DNA from: Methanoculleus sp. 7T
Lineage (GTDB): Archaea > Halobacteriota > Methanomicrobia > Methanomicrobiales > Methanoculleaceae
DNA: 64,000 bases
Direction of reading: 5' to 3'
NCBI RefSeq assembly: GCF_023195915.1
Contig: NZ_JALPRP010000001.1
Span: forward strand, 1,054,001-1,118,000
Shown here: in pieces, positions 25,410 through 33,561 of the stretch
Layout: every line of letters starts with the position of its first letter
Numbering within the stretch: the first letter of the stretch is position 1
Notes under the pieces: model-generated
Database searches by the model: none
Told to the model about the DNA's origin: nothing
The model's input: the letters and a program-made list of their open reading frames with translations, nothing else
Program-made: the position numbers and the translations under genes

Positions 25410-25679
25410 GGGGTGCCCTCCTGGGGATAAGGTTGCGGGAGGAGCAGAATAAACATATTCGTTTGAAGGCGGGATAGAGCAGAGACGCGGTTCGGGGCCA
25501 CAAGAACAGCAAGACCTGCGCAAAAAAACCTGTAACGTCAACCGAAATGCCGTCAAGCCACACCCCACGCGGCCCCCTCCCCAGCCTCCACAGCGAAAGC
25601 CTCAACTTCCGATTGCACGAATCCCGCCCCCAGTCGTACCCCTTAATTACCGGCCGCCCCCTAGATCATCATAAGACCT

Positions 25680-28139
25680 ATGGCTCCCGCTGCATTGAAA
25701 GAACACCAATCCGCCCTCACCGCCGCCGCGCTCCTCGCCTTCATGCTCGCGGCGGTCCTCCTCCGCGCAATCCCCCACGCCGCGCTCGTCGACGGCTCGT
25801 TCACGAGCCTCGTCGGCACCGACGCCTGGTACAACCTTCGGCAGGTCGAGGCGATGGCGGCAAACTACCCCCACTACGCTTGGTTCGACCCCATGACCGC
25901 CTACCCGACCGGGAAGGAGGTCGCGTGGGGCCCGCTCTTCCCCTTCATCACCGCCACCTTCTGCATCATCGCCGGGGCGGCGACCAGGCCGGAGATCGTC
26001 TATGTCGCCGCGTGGGTCCCCCCGCTCCTCGCGGCCGCCGTCGTCCCGCTCGCCTACCTCATCGGGAAGACCATCGGCGACAGAACGACCGGCCTCGTCG
26101 CCGCCGGACTCATCCCGATCGTCTCGGCGTCGTTCTTCGCCCGCTCGATCTTCGGGTTCGTCGACCACCACGTCGCCGAGACCCTCTTCTCCACCCTCTT
26201 CTGCCTCGCCTACATCGCCGCGCTCGCGTACGCGGCCCGGCACCCGGTCTCGTTCCGGGAGTATAAAACCATCCTCCCCGTCGCGCTCCTCGCCCTCGGC
26301 GCCGGAGGCGCATACCTCCTCGGCCTCCTCGTCATGCCGACGATCATCCTCTTCGCGCTCATCGCCGGAGTCTTCACGCTGGTCCAGGCCGCGAGAAACC
26401 ACCTCGACGGCACCGCATCAGAGGGGCTCCTCGTCACGAACGCCGTCACCTTCGCCGTCCCGGCGGTCTTCCTGCCGCTGTCCGGGTTCATGGTCGACGC
26501 CCCCGCGCTCTCGCTCTACTCGGTCGCCCACGTCTACGCCTACCTCCTCCTGATCGGGGCCACCGCCCTTCTCTACGGGATCTCCACGGCCCTTCACGGA
26601 AAGCGGCGCGAATATCTTGCCGCCCTCGCCGCCCTCGGTGCCGCCGGCATCGCCTTCCTCGGTCTCACCCCGGTCGGTAAGACGATGTCCGCCGGCCTCT
26701 GGGCGTTCTTCGGCCAGGATATGGCGACCACCGCCATCCGGGAGATGGCCCCGTGGGACCCCGCGCTCGCGTGGCAGAGTTTCAACGTCGGCCTCCTCCT
26801 CATCCCTGCCGGGCTCGTCATCCTCGCGCTCCGGACCAGGCGCGAGAACCGCCCCGAACTCCTCTTTACGATCGTCTGGTCGGTCGTCGTCCTCATCGCG
26901 ACCATCCAGCACCTCCGGTTCGAGTACTACCTCGCCGTGAACCTCGCGCTCCTGACCGGGGTCTTCGTCACGTGGGCGCTCGACTACGGCTGGAAGGCGA
27001 CAGCCACATACTTCCGGCGGCCCGAGGAGAAGAAGAAAAATCAGCGGAGGGTCCCCGTCCCCGAGGTCGCGGCCGTCGCCGTGGCGGTCCTCCTCGCCGG
27101 GACCCTCGTCGGCGCATCGGCCGCCGAGAACATCGGCTACGCCCAGTACGGCGTTCCCCGCGTCGTCCTCTCCGACGACTGGCGCAGCGCCCTCGAGTGG
27201 ATGAATGCAAACACGCCGGACCCGGGCGTGGACTACTACGCCGCCTACGAGAAGGACGGCTTCACCTACCCCGAGGGCTCCTACGGCGTCATGTCGTGGT
27301 GGGACTACGGCCACTGGATCACCTTCGTGGCGCAGCGGATACCGAACACCAACCCCTTCCAGGACCACGTCGCCGGGGCGACCAGGTTCTTCCTCGCCAC
27401 ATCGGAGGAAGAGGCCGGGAAAGCCATCACAGCGGCCGGCTCCCGCTACATCGTCACCGACGGCAAGATGGCGGCCGGGACGTTCCCGGCCATCGCCTAC
27501 TGGCACGACCCGGCGGCGGGCACCACCCCCTACGTGACGCCGCTCCTCACGTCGGTGCCGGGGAGAGCGAACACCTACAGCATCGAGCCGTTTTACAGAG
27601 ACACCTACTACCGGACCATGGTGGTGCGGCTCCAGGCCCTCGACGGGACGATGATGGAGCCGTCGGAGGCCCTCTACGTCGAGTACGATACCGGATCGGT
27701 CCCTGAGACCGGGTATGCGAGGCTGGCCGGGAGCCGGACGCTCGCCCCGGCCGAGGCCCGAGCGGCGGTCGACGCCTATAAAGGACTCGGGAAGGCCGCC
27801 GTCTTCGGGACTGACACCCGCTCCCCGCCCGAGACCGTCCCCGCACTCCGGCACTACCGGCTCGTCTACGAGTCCTCCTCTGACCCCGCGACGAGCGTCA
27901 AGGTCTTTGAGTACGTGAACGGCGCCGTGATCCGGGGCGAGGGGGTCATCGAGGTCCCAATCGTCACCAACACCGGGCGGGAGTTCGTCTACCGGCAGCA
28001 GAGCGAGAACGGGACGTTCGTCGTCCCCTACTCAACGGTCGAAAACCCCTACGGCGTGAAGACCGCCGGGAACTACCGGATCGTCGGCGGAACGGAGGAG
28101 TTCACGGTGACCGAGGAGGCCGTGAAGGGGGGAGCGTAG
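25680..28139 (+). CDS. aglB: archaeal oligosaccharyltransferase AglB (STT3 family)
   Basis: 819 residues. About a dozen membrane helices are followed by a globular exported domain. The metal-binding loop is GTDAWYNLRQ near residue 46, and the acceptor-binding WWDYGHWI lies near 540, as in all STT3 proteins. It moves a preassembled glycan from a dolichol carrier to Asn in N-x-S/T sites of exported proteins such as the S-layer. The C-terminal 250 residues hold the variable domain. It stands alone on the plus strand next to the glycan cluster whose products it may use. Its 3' end overlaps the convergent phosphatidyltransferase gene by 38 bases. Confidence 0.95.
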   Translation: MAPAALKEHQSALTAAALLAFMLAAVLLRAIPHAALVDGSFTSLVGTDAWYNLRQVEAMAANYPHYAWFDPMTAYPTGKEVAWGPLFPFITATFCIIAGAATRPEIVYVAAWVPPLLAAAVVPLAYLIGKTIGDRTTGLVAAGLIPIVSASFFARSIFGFVDHHVAETLFSTLFCLAYIAALAYAARHPVSFREYKTILPVALLALGAGGAYLLGLLVMPTIILFALIAGVFTLVQAARNHLDGTASEGLLVTNAVTFAVPAVFLPLSGFMVDAPALSLYSVAHVYAYLLLIGATALLYGISTALHGKRREYLAALAALGAAGIAFLGLTPVGKTMSAGLWAFFGQDMATTAIREMAPWDPALAWQSFNVGLLLIPAGLVILALRTRRENRPELLFTIVWSVVVLIATIQHLRFEYYLAVNLALLTGVFVTWALDYGWKATATYFRRPEEKKKNQRRVPVPEVAAVAVAVLLAGTLVGASAAENIGYAQYGVPRVVLSDDWRSALEWMNANTPDPGVDYYAAYEKDGFTYPEGSYGVMSWWDYGHWITFVAQRIPNTNPFQDHVAGATRFFLATSEEEAGKAITAAGSRYIVTDGKMAAGTFPAIAYWHDPAAGTTPYVTPLLTSVPGRANTYSIEPFYRDTYYRTMVVRLQALDGTMMEPSEALYVEYDTGSVPETGYARLAGSRTLAPAEARAAVDAYKGLGKAAVFGTDTRSPPETVPALRHYRLVYESSSDPATSVKVFEYVNGAVIRGEGVIEVPIVTNTGREFVYRQQSENGTFVVPYSTVENPYGVKTAGNYRIVGGTEEFTVTEEAVKGGA

Positions 28140-28704
28140 CCCCCCGGACGTAAAAGAGCCGTCGGAGCGCGGTGGCGTTCGTCGCGACCGCGAGGACCAC
28201 GAGCGCCGGGAGGACAAGGCCGGTGACCAGCCCAACGATGAGGACCGCGATCCGCTCCGGCCTGGCAAAGAGCCCGGCCCGGCACGCCACCCCGAGCCCC
28301 TCGGCCCGTGCCCGGGCGTAACTGACCATCAGCGACCCGATTGCGGCGAAAAAAGCGGCCTCCACACCCCACGCCGAACCCTCGCCCGCGTAGTGGACGA
28401 GGAGCCCGGCGTAGACCGCCGCCTCCGCGTAGCGGTCGAGGAACGAGTCGAGGAACGCACCGAAGACCGAAGCGGCGCCGCTCGCGCGGGCGAGCGCCCC
28501 GTCGAGCACATCGAAGACGCACGATGCCGCAACGACAAGCCCGGCGAAGAAGAACGAACCGGCGGCGCAGAGCATCCCGGCGCCTGCCATCCCAAGAAAT
28601 CCGAGCAGGGTGAGGGTGTTCGGGGTCACGCCCGTCCCGGCGATGAGGCCTGCCGCCCGCATGAGCGCCCCGTTCGTCCGCGCCCGGAGCCGGTCCTCGA
28701 TCAC
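28102..28704 (-). CDS. CDP-alcohol phosphatidyltransferase family protein
   Basis: 200 residues from GTG 28704. The family motif D-x2-D-G-x2-A-R-x8-G-x3-D-x3-D is complete: DVLDGALARASGAASVFG followed by AFLDSFLD. Several membrane helices follow. The start is chosen for the strong ribosome site GGGGGTGA six bases upstream; the frame is open to 28842 but its N-terminal part (SPGGDGP) is non-coding in appearance. Such enzymes join a CDP-linked lipid (CDP-archaeol here) to an alcohol such as inositol phosphate or serine; the alcohol cannot be told. Confidence 0.85.
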   Translation of the reverse strand: MIEDRLRARTNGALMRAAGLIAGTGVTPNTLTLLGFLGMAGAGMLCAAGSFFFAGLVVAASCVFDVLDGALARASGAASVFGAFLDSFLDRYAEAAVYAGLLVHYAGEGSAWGVEAAFFAAIGSLMVSYARARAEGLGVACRAGLFARPERIAVLIVGLVTGLVLPALVVLAVATNATALRRLFYVRGATLPPSRPPRSP

Positions 28705-28810
28705 CGGCCCGTCACCCCCGGGAGAGAAACCACGACCGCCCCCGACCAATCCATGGCAGGGAATCGGCACTCCCGAGAGATAAGGGTGTCTCTCCCGGAG
28801 GCGGGTAATG

Positions 28811-28841
28811 ATTACATCCATAATTATTATGGATATAATCA
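28811..28841. promoter_or_regulatory. 31-bp near-perfect palindrome
   Basis: GATTACATCCATAAT at 28811-28825 and ATTATGGATATAATC at 28827-28841 are inverse copies with one mismatch around a central T. The site lies between the phosphatidyltransferase gene and the ATPase remnant, covers the start codon of the remnant, and is strikingly AT-rich for its surroundings. It looks like an operator. Confidence 0.45.
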
Positions 28842-28970
28842 CTGCGACGTTCTACGGCAGGGAGAACTCTGGCCGACTGAGCACTCCTACGCCTGGGCCC
28901 CTTCCTTTCTCGCCGTCACCGGCAGACGAAGAGTCGGCAAAACAGAACTGCAGAGGACTTTCGTCTTCGT
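28829..28970 (+). pseudogene. archaeal ATPase (PF01637-like) N-terminal fragment
   Basis: ATG 28829 opens MDIITATFYGREN, matching the FYxRE start of archaeal-type ATPases. After a one-base loss near 28850 the next frame reads GELWPTE, then APSFLAVTGRRRVGKTELQR with the family Walker A, and the coding likeness ends around 28970. No ATPase core or DUF234 domain follows, so only the first 45 codons remain. It is a decayed defence- or stress-type gene next to toxin-antitoxin genes. Confidence 0.6.
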
Positions 28971-29120
28971 AAGTACCTCACCGGGCTTGCATTCGATCTG
29001 TTGATGCGGGATGCTCCGCTCCGCCGAACCTGCACACGCCAAACAGGGAGGCGTTTTGGATAGCGGCCAGCGGCCGAGAGACGAAGCTGTCGGGGGATAC
29101 CCAATACACCGGCAATGTTT

Positions 29121-29137
29121 TCTGTCAGTAATACAGA
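29121..29137 (+). promoter_or_regulatory. inverted repeat before the toxin-antitoxin pair
   Basis: TCTGT-N7-ACAGA, ending 13 bases before the antitoxin ATG. It may be the autoregulatory operator usual for such pairs. Confidence 0.35.
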
Positions 29138-29150
29138 TACCACGAACGCC

Positions 29151-29336
29151 ATGAATGCCACAAAGCGCATTGTTGTCAAGGAAGAGGTCTGGGCTGCCCT
29201 CTCCAATATGCGAGAGCCGGGGATGACCTTCTCTGAACTGATAGAGGAGATGATCGAGCACGAAAAGAAGCGGCGTCTTGTAGAAGATATAAAGCGGGTC
29301 CAGGAAACGGAAGAACTCGTGGAGATCCCGTTGTGA
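29151..29336 (+). CDS. VapB/RHH-like antitoxin
   Basis: 61 residues from ATG 29151: MNATKRIVVKEEVWAALSNM, then GMTFSELIEEMIEHEKKRR, the pattern of archaeal VapB-type (UPF0330/DUF7557) antitoxins with a short strand-helix-helix DNA-binding head and an acidic tail. An in-frame ATG at 29115 would add 12 residues not seen in the family. The stop overlaps the GTG start of the toxin gene, so the two are coupled. Confidence 0.7.
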   Translation: MNATKRIVVKEEVWAALSNMREPGMTFSELIEEMIEHEKKRRLVEDIKRVQETEELVEIPL

Positions 29337-29626
29337 CGTTTGCCGTTCTGTTCAGACGGTCGGCAGCGGATCTCCTGAATGCTCTTCCGGAGAAGTCGCA
29401 ACGCATCATCACGGCAAAACTTACCATTCTGCAAACGGATCCTTATCCCGGTAACGGGGGAGATAAAGAACGTCTGAATACGGATGGCATGGAGGTATTT
29501 CGCCTCCATATAGGGCGATCGTTTACCGCGCTCTATATCATCCATACCGATACCGACAGGGATTGGGTCGAGATCACCCATCTGATGACCATCGAGCAGG
29601 CGCATAAACGCTACGGCAGGCTCTGA
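29333..29626 (+). CDS. RelE/ParE-type toxin
   Basis: 97 residues from GTG 29333, overlapping the antitoxin stop. VLFRRSAADLLNALPEKSQR then IITAKLTILQTDPYPGNGGD and RLHIGRSFTALYIIHTD match RelE/ParE-fold toxins, with Arg-x-His and a terminal HKRYGRL segment. In this family the toxin cleaves mRNA at the ribosome or blocks gyrase; which one cannot be told. All family parts look intact, the only complete pair in this patch. Confidence 0.75.
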   Translation: MTFAVLFRRSAADLLNALPEKSQRIITAKLTILQTDPYPGNGGDKERLNTDGMEVFRLHIGRSFTALYIIHTDTDRDWVEITHLMTIEQAHKRYGRL

Positions 29627-29628
29627 CG

Positions 29629-29721
29629 CCATCCGAATACTACGACCGGGAGGATGCCGAAGAATGCATCGAGTACGCGGATTCGATCTCCAGTGCCGCG
29701 AGGCAATCGCTCTCCAGGTGA
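29629..29721 (+). pseudogene. HEPN domain C-terminal fragment
   Basis: Directly after the toxin stop, one frame reads PSEYYDREDAEECIEYADSI then SSAARQSLSR and TGA at 29719. That is the end of a HEPN protein, including the tyrosine-rich and EECIEYA stretch. The N-terminal helices and the R-x4-H catalytic motif are gone. The stop overlaps a GTG that begins the following MNT fragment, keeping the usual HEPN-MNT gene order. Confidence 0.55.
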
Positions 29722-29951
29722 GCGAGAAGGTCCGAGACCTCGCCCGCGGGGACTTCCATGAGGCAAGCGACGTCGATCTGATCGTCGTCGGGGACTTCCG
29801 CGAGCGGCACCATAAGCGGGCGGCGGCTATTCTCGACCTCACCGACCTCCCGATTGAACCGCTCTGCGACACCGAGGAAGAGTTCGCCGAACTGGTCCGG
29901 AGCGGCAACCCCTTCATTCTCCAGGCGCTCGCCGAAGGCATCCGGGTATAG
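29718..29951 (+). pseudogene. MNT nucleotidyltransferase, active-site motif damaged
   Basis: From GTG 29718: VSEKVRDLARGDFHEASDVD, then LIVVGDFRERHHKRAAAILD and a normal C-terminus. MNT antitoxins carry FGSRARG before the D-x-D; here Phe-Gly-Ser-Arg is missing and RDLARGDF stands in its place, so it should not transfer nucleotides. DVDLIVV retains the acidic pair. It overlaps the HEPN fragment. The whole HEPN/MNT module is thus dead or dying. Confidence 0.6.
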
Positions 29952-29963
29952 GAAGCGCCGGCT

Positions 29964-31139
29964 TCATGCACAGACGGCCTGCTCATCCGAGCGCTCGCGC
30001 AGGAGGTACTCGTGCGCCGAGAGCGCCGCCTTCGCCCCCTCCCCGGCGGCGATGATGATCTGCTTGCCCTTGATGCAGGTCGCATCCCCGGCCGCAAAGA
30101 CGCCCTCGACGTTCGTATGGTTGTTCTCGTCGATGAGGATCTCGCCCCGCTCGTTCAGCGCCACCAGATCCCCGAGGAACTCCGTATTCGGCACGAGCCC
30201 GATCGCAAGGAAGAGACCCTCCACATCGAGGACCGTCTCCTCTCCGGTCTCGCGGTCCCTGACCGTGATCCCGGTCAGAGCCCGGTCACCGTGGAGTTCC
30301 GTCACATCGCTGTGGAGGAAGACCTGCACCCCCGCCTCCTTTGCACGGCTGATGTAGATCTCATCGCATCGCAGAACGCTCCTGACGATCAGGGCCACCG
30401 AACTCGCGATCTTCGCCATCTCGATGGCGGTCTGGAGAGCCGCGTTTCCTCCGCCGACGACGGCGACCGGCTTATCCCGGAAGAGCGGGCCGTCGCAGGT
30501 CGAGCAGACCGAGATACCTCTCCCGATCAGCCGGTCCTCGCCCGGGATCCCAAGGGTCTGGGGCTGCTTCCCGGGGGCGAGGATGACCGTCCGGGCTCGG
30601 TAGGTGCTCCCCGAGACCGTCGAGACGAGGAAGATATCGCCCTCCTTCCGGACCTCACGGACGCGGTCGAGTTCGAGGCCGACCTCAAACCCCCGGGCTT
30701 GGTCCTCGAACTTCCGGATCAGGTCCTCCCCCGTGATCATCCGAAAACCCATGTAGTTCTCGATCGCCCAGCTCCAAGCCGCCTGGCCGCCGACACTCTC
30801 CGATACGACGACGGTCTTCATGAGTTTCCGGGCGCAGTAGACCGCGGCCGTCAGCCCGGCCGGCCCGGCGCCCACGATGACCGCGTCGTAGACGCCTTCG
30901 GTCACCGGCGCCGCGAAGAGCTCCCGGAGCCGCTTTGCATCGAACCCGACGATCACCTCATCGCCAAAGACCGTGACCGGCACGCCCCGCTGCCCCGAGG
31001 CCGTTATCATCTCCCGGGCCGCCTCACGGTCTCTCCCGACATCGACGGTCTCGTACTCGACGCCGTACTTCGTAAGGAACGCCTGGACCATCCGGCAGTA
31101 AGGGCAGTTCTCCGTCGTGTAGACCTTCACACCTGGCAT
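29964..31139 (-). CDS. glutaredoxin-thioredoxin reductase fusion
   Basis: 391 residues from ATG 31139. Residues 1-75 form a glutaredoxin-like domain (VKVYTTENCPYCRMVQAFL with CPYC, GVPVTVFGDEVIVGF). The rest is a flavin thioredoxin reductase: FAD loop VIVGAGPAGLTAAVYCA, redox-active CSTCDG, NADP loop VAVVGGGNAALQTA, and GVFAAGDATCIKGKQI. It passes electrons from a reduced cofactor through the flavin to the disulfide and perhaps to its own glutaredoxin domain. The longer frame to 31295 has no family likeness. The TATA box at 31162-31170 lies 26 bases before the ATG, so the message is probably leaderless. Confidence 0.9.
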   Translation of the reverse strand: MPGVKVYTTENCPYCRMVQAFLTKYGVEYETVDVGRDREAAREMITASGQRGVPVTVFGDEVIVGFDAKRLRELFAAPVTEGVYDAVIVGAGPAGLTAAVYCARKLMKTVVVSESVGGQAAWSWAIENYMGFRMITGEDLIRKFEDQARGFEVGLELDRVREVRKEGDIFLVSTVSGSTYRARTVILAPGKQPQTLGIPGEDRLIGRGISVCSTCDGPLFRDKPVAVVGGGNAALQTAIEMAKIASSVALIVRSVLRCDEIYISRAKEAGVQVFLHSDVTELHGDRALTGITVRDRETGEETVLDVEGLFLAIGLVPNTEFLGDLVALNERGEILIDENNHTNVEGVFAAGDATCIKGKQIIIAAGEGAKAALSAHEYLLRERSDEQAVCA

Positions 31140-31161
31140 GGAAGGGGATAGCTCGGGAGCC

Positions 31162-31170
31162 CTATTTAAG
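31162..31170 (-). promoter_or_regulatory. TATA box of the thioredoxin reductase gene
   Basis: CTTAAATAG on the minus strand, centred 26 bases before ATG 31139. There is no ribosome site between, which fits a leaderless message and supports the chosen start. Confidence 0.55.
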
Positions 31171-31246
31171 TTGTGGGGGTGGTGCAGAGGCGAGTAGGCT
31201 CGTTGAGATCCGGACGCACCACCGAATTGATCGAAAAGAAGAGGGG

Positions 31247-31747
31247 TTATTGGACTTCGCGGAACATGCGGGCCGGAACTCCGCAGATCGGGCACTTCTC
31301 CGGCGCCGCGCCGAGCTCGATGTTTCCGCAGACCGGACAGAGGTAGATCTTCTCCACATCGATGTCGTTGCCTTCCCTGACGGCCTCAAGAGCCTGGAGG
31401 TAGAGGTTCGCGTGCACCTCTTCCGCCTTCATGGCATGGGTGAAGACGATCGAAGCCTCGTTCTTCCGCTCCTCCTTCGCCTCGGCGACGAACTCGGGGT
31501 ACATCTTCGTGAACTCGTAAGTCTCACCCTCGATCGCACCCTTCAGGTTCTCCTCGGTGCTCCCGACGGCGTTTCGGATGAAAAGAAGGCGTTTTGCGTG
31601 GATGGCTTCCGCCTCGCTCGCCGCCTTGAAGAGCTTCCCGACCACCGGGTAACCCTCGGCGGCCGCCTTCTCGGCAAATACGGAGTACTTTCTGTTCGCC
31701 TGGGACTCCCCGGCGTACGCGCTCTGAGCATTCTCATCTGTCGGCAT
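31247..31747 (-). CDS. rubrerythrin
   Basis: 166 residues from ATG 31747. The ferritin-like diiron domain has the ligand stretches YAGESQANRKYSVFAEKA, EAEAIHAKRL, EGETYEFTKMYPEF and HAMKAEEVHANLY. The C-terminal rubredoxin-like knuckles are CPVCGNIELG and CPICGVPARMF. Rubrerythrins reduce hydrogen peroxide to water in anaerobes. The frame is open further upstream, but the family begins at MPTDENAQSAYAGE. A TATA-like TTTTTAACC lies about 29 bases upstream. It neighbours other oxygen-defence genes. Confidence 0.93.
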   Translation of the reverse strand: MPTDENAQSAYAGESQANRKYSVFAEKAAAEGYPVVGKLFKAASEAEAIHAKRLLFIRNAVGSTEENLKGAIEGETYEFTKMYPEFVAEAKEERKNEASIVFTHAMKAEEVHANLYLQALEAVREGNDIDVEKIYLCPVCGNIELGAAPEKCPICGVPARMFREVQ

Positions 31748-31950
31748 AACGTAATTGTTTCGGGAGTCACCGGTTAAAAATGTTTCACCTTGCTCTCCGG
31801 AAGCAGGCATGCGCCCCGCAGATACAAGTATCCTGCTCCGGCCTTTTTTCGGGCGATCCCGGGGAAGACTCCCCGGCACCGGTCGGGCCCAAGACACCGC
31901 CTCCATCATGGCAAACCCTATGCCGCAGGAGCAACCACTACCGGGATGAC

Positions 31951-32817
31951 ATGCTGGGTGACCGGGTGCAGCGGGTCTTCATCATCGTTCTCATCTTAAA
32001 CCTCGCCGTTGCGCTCGCAAAAGCAATCTTCGGCCTCATCGCCGGGTCGGTGAGCATGGTAGCCGACGCTCTCCACTCGGGGTTCGACTCCTTCTCAAAC
32101 ATCGTCGGGATCATCGCCCTCTACCTCGCAGGGAAACCCCCCGACCCGGAACACCCCTATGGCCACGGCAAGATCGAGACGCTCGGAACCCTCGTCATCG
32201 GGGCGATGCTCCTCCTGACCGCCGTCGGTATCCTCATCGAGGGCTATCGGCGGCTCGTCGCCCCCGTCACCCCCTCGATCACCGCGGTCACCGTCGGCGT
32301 CATGATCGGGACGCTCATCATCAACATCGCCGTCTCCACCTACGAGCGGCGGAAGGGCGAGGAGTATCAGAGCCAGATCCTCGTCGCCGACTCCCTGCAC
32401 ACCAGAAGCGACATCTTCGTCTCCATCGCCGTCCTCGGCGGATTCCTCGCGGTCAGGCTCGGTTACCCCGAGGCAGACCCGATCATCGCCTTCGCCATCG
32501 GCCTCCTCATCGCAAGGATGGGGATCGGGATCCTCTACGAGGCGGCGCAGGTCCTCACCGACTCGATGAACCTCCCCTGCGACCCGGCGCTCGTCAGGGC
32601 GGTGGTGATCGATACCCCGGGAGTCGCCGGATACCACGATTTCCGGTGCCGGGGGAAACCCGGCGAGATCTTCGCCGACATCCACATCGTCGTCGACCCG
32701 GCTCTCCCCGTCTCCCGGGCCCACGAGATCTCCGACGAGGTGGAACGAAGGCTCAAAGAGACGGTGCCGGGGCTCGTCGAGGTCGTCGTCCATATCGAGC
32801 CCGACGACTCCCCCTAG
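31951..32817 (+). CDS. cation diffusion facilitator (CDF) transporter
   Basis: 288 residues from ATG 31951 (MLGDRVQRVFIIVLILN). Six membrane helices with the metal site pairs of the family: ADALHSGFDSFSN in helix two and ADSLHTRSDIFVS in helix five, plus PPDPEHPYGHGKIETLG. The C-terminal cytosolic domain (VVIDTPGVAGYHDFRCR, ADIHIVVDPALPV) is the metallochaperone-like CDF tail. CDF proteins export Zn, Fe, Mn or Co in exchange for protons; in a block of iron and peroxide genes iron or manganese is likely, though unproven. Confidence 0.88.
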   Translation: MLGDRVQRVFIIVLILNLAVALAKAIFGLIAGSVSMVADALHSGFDSFSNIVGIIALYLAGKPPDPEHPYGHGKIETLGTLVIGAMLLLTAVGILIEGYRRLVAPVTPSITAVTVGVMIGTLIINIAVSTYERRKGEEYQSQILVADSLHTRSDIFVSIAVLGGFLAVRLGYPEADPIIAFAIGLLIARMGIGILYEAAQVLTDSMNLPCDPALVRAVVIDTPGVAGYHDFRCRGKPGEIFADIHIVVDPALPVSRAHEISDEVERRLKETVPGLVEVVVHIEPDDSP

Positions 32818-32860
32818 TGCTCCGAATCCCTCACGTACCAAAACTCTCAAACTAAGCGAC

Positions 32861-33454
32861 TTACTCCACCAGGAGCCGCCCGAGCTCGTAGCCCTTCCGG
32901 TAGGCCGCCTCCATCACCTCCGGCCGCGTCCTGATGTCCTGGATCGTGTCCATATCGTTTTGGAGCACGTCGCCCCAGTAAGGGCAGTCGATGATCTCCC
33001 CAAACGCCCGGACGGTCATCTTCGCGCCGTCAAAGACGGTCGGGAGGTTCATCCCCGCGATCGATATGAAGAGCATCTTCCGTCTTCTCCGCCGTTCCGG
33101 GGAGACGAAGGACTTCCCCCGGTAGTACTTGGCCATGTAGAAGACCTGGAACCGGTCCATGAACGACTTGAGTTTCCCCGGGATGCCCATCGTCATCACC
33201 GGGGTGGCGACGATCAGGCCGTCCATCTCCCTGAATTTATCGTAAAACTCAATCATATCGTCCCGGATTCGGCAGGTCTCGTTCTCCATGCAGTAGAAGA
33301 TCTCCATGCAGGGCGCAAAGTCCAGGTGCGCGACCGCGATCTTCTCGACCTCGCACCCGGCGTCTTCAGCACCCTTGATGGCTTTGTCGAGGAGGCGAGC
33401 GGTGTTTCCGTCAAGGAGCGGGCTTCCGAGCAGCGCGATAACCTTCTTGGGCAT
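32861..33454 (-). CDS. NADPH-dependent FMN reductase / flavodoxin-fold iron-sulfur protein
   Basis: 197 residues from ATG 33454. The FMN phosphate loop is GSPLLDGNTARLL, followed by the cysteine-bearing FAPCMEIFYCMENETCRIRD typical of iron-sulfur flavoproteins, then VATPVMTMGIPGKLKSFMDR. Methanogen Isf-type proteins of this fold use CxxCxxC clusters to pass electrons and reduce oxygen species. An ATG five codons upstream exists, but a TATA box centred 26 bases before 33454 suggests a leaderless message starting there. Confidence 0.75.
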   Translation of the reverse strand: MPKKVIALLGSPLLDGNTARLLDKAIKGAEDAGCEVEKIAVAHLDFAPCMEIFYCMENETCRIRDDMIEFYDKFREMDGLIVATPVMTMGIPGKLKSFMDRFQVFYMAKYYRGKSFVSPERRRRRKMLFISIAGMNLPTVFDGAKMTVRAFGEIIDCPYWGDVLQNDMDTIQDIRTRPEVMEAAYRKGYELGRLLVE

Positions 33455-33473
33455 GATGCAGGGTTGCACACTG

Positions 33474-33487
33474 CCCTATTAATAGGG
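33474..33487 (-). promoter_or_regulatory. palindromic TATA site
   Basis: CCCTATTAATAGGG is a perfect 14-bp palindrome that includes the TATA box of the minus-strand FMN reductase gene. It faces the plus-strand stress operon promoter (TATA CTAAATACC at 33521-33529), so a regulator bound here could control both directions. Confidence 0.5.
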
Positions 33488-33561
33488 TGCGGGCAACCCG
33501 TCCTGCCCCGGAGGATACTGCTAAATACCTTGGAGAGCCACTACCGCTTTGGTGAATCTCT

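Noticed and set aside
24489-25430. 313-residue plus-strand open frame opposite the GT4 gene
   Set aside because: Antisense of a clear glycosyltransferase; low-complexity Arg/Pro/Asp composition.
26418-27854. Long minus-strand open frame opposite aglB
   Set aside because: It is the mirror of a GC-rich gene with strong third-position bias; composition is Gly/Arg/Asp-rich without any domain.
28916-30097. 393-residue minus-strand open frame across the toxin-antitoxin patch
   Set aside because: Ser/Arg-rich sequence with no domain, running antisense to three recognised plus-strand genes.
30012-31151. 379-residue plus-strand open frame opposite the thioredoxin reductase fusion
   Set aside because: Antisense shadow of a gene with complete FAD, NADP and CxxC motifs.
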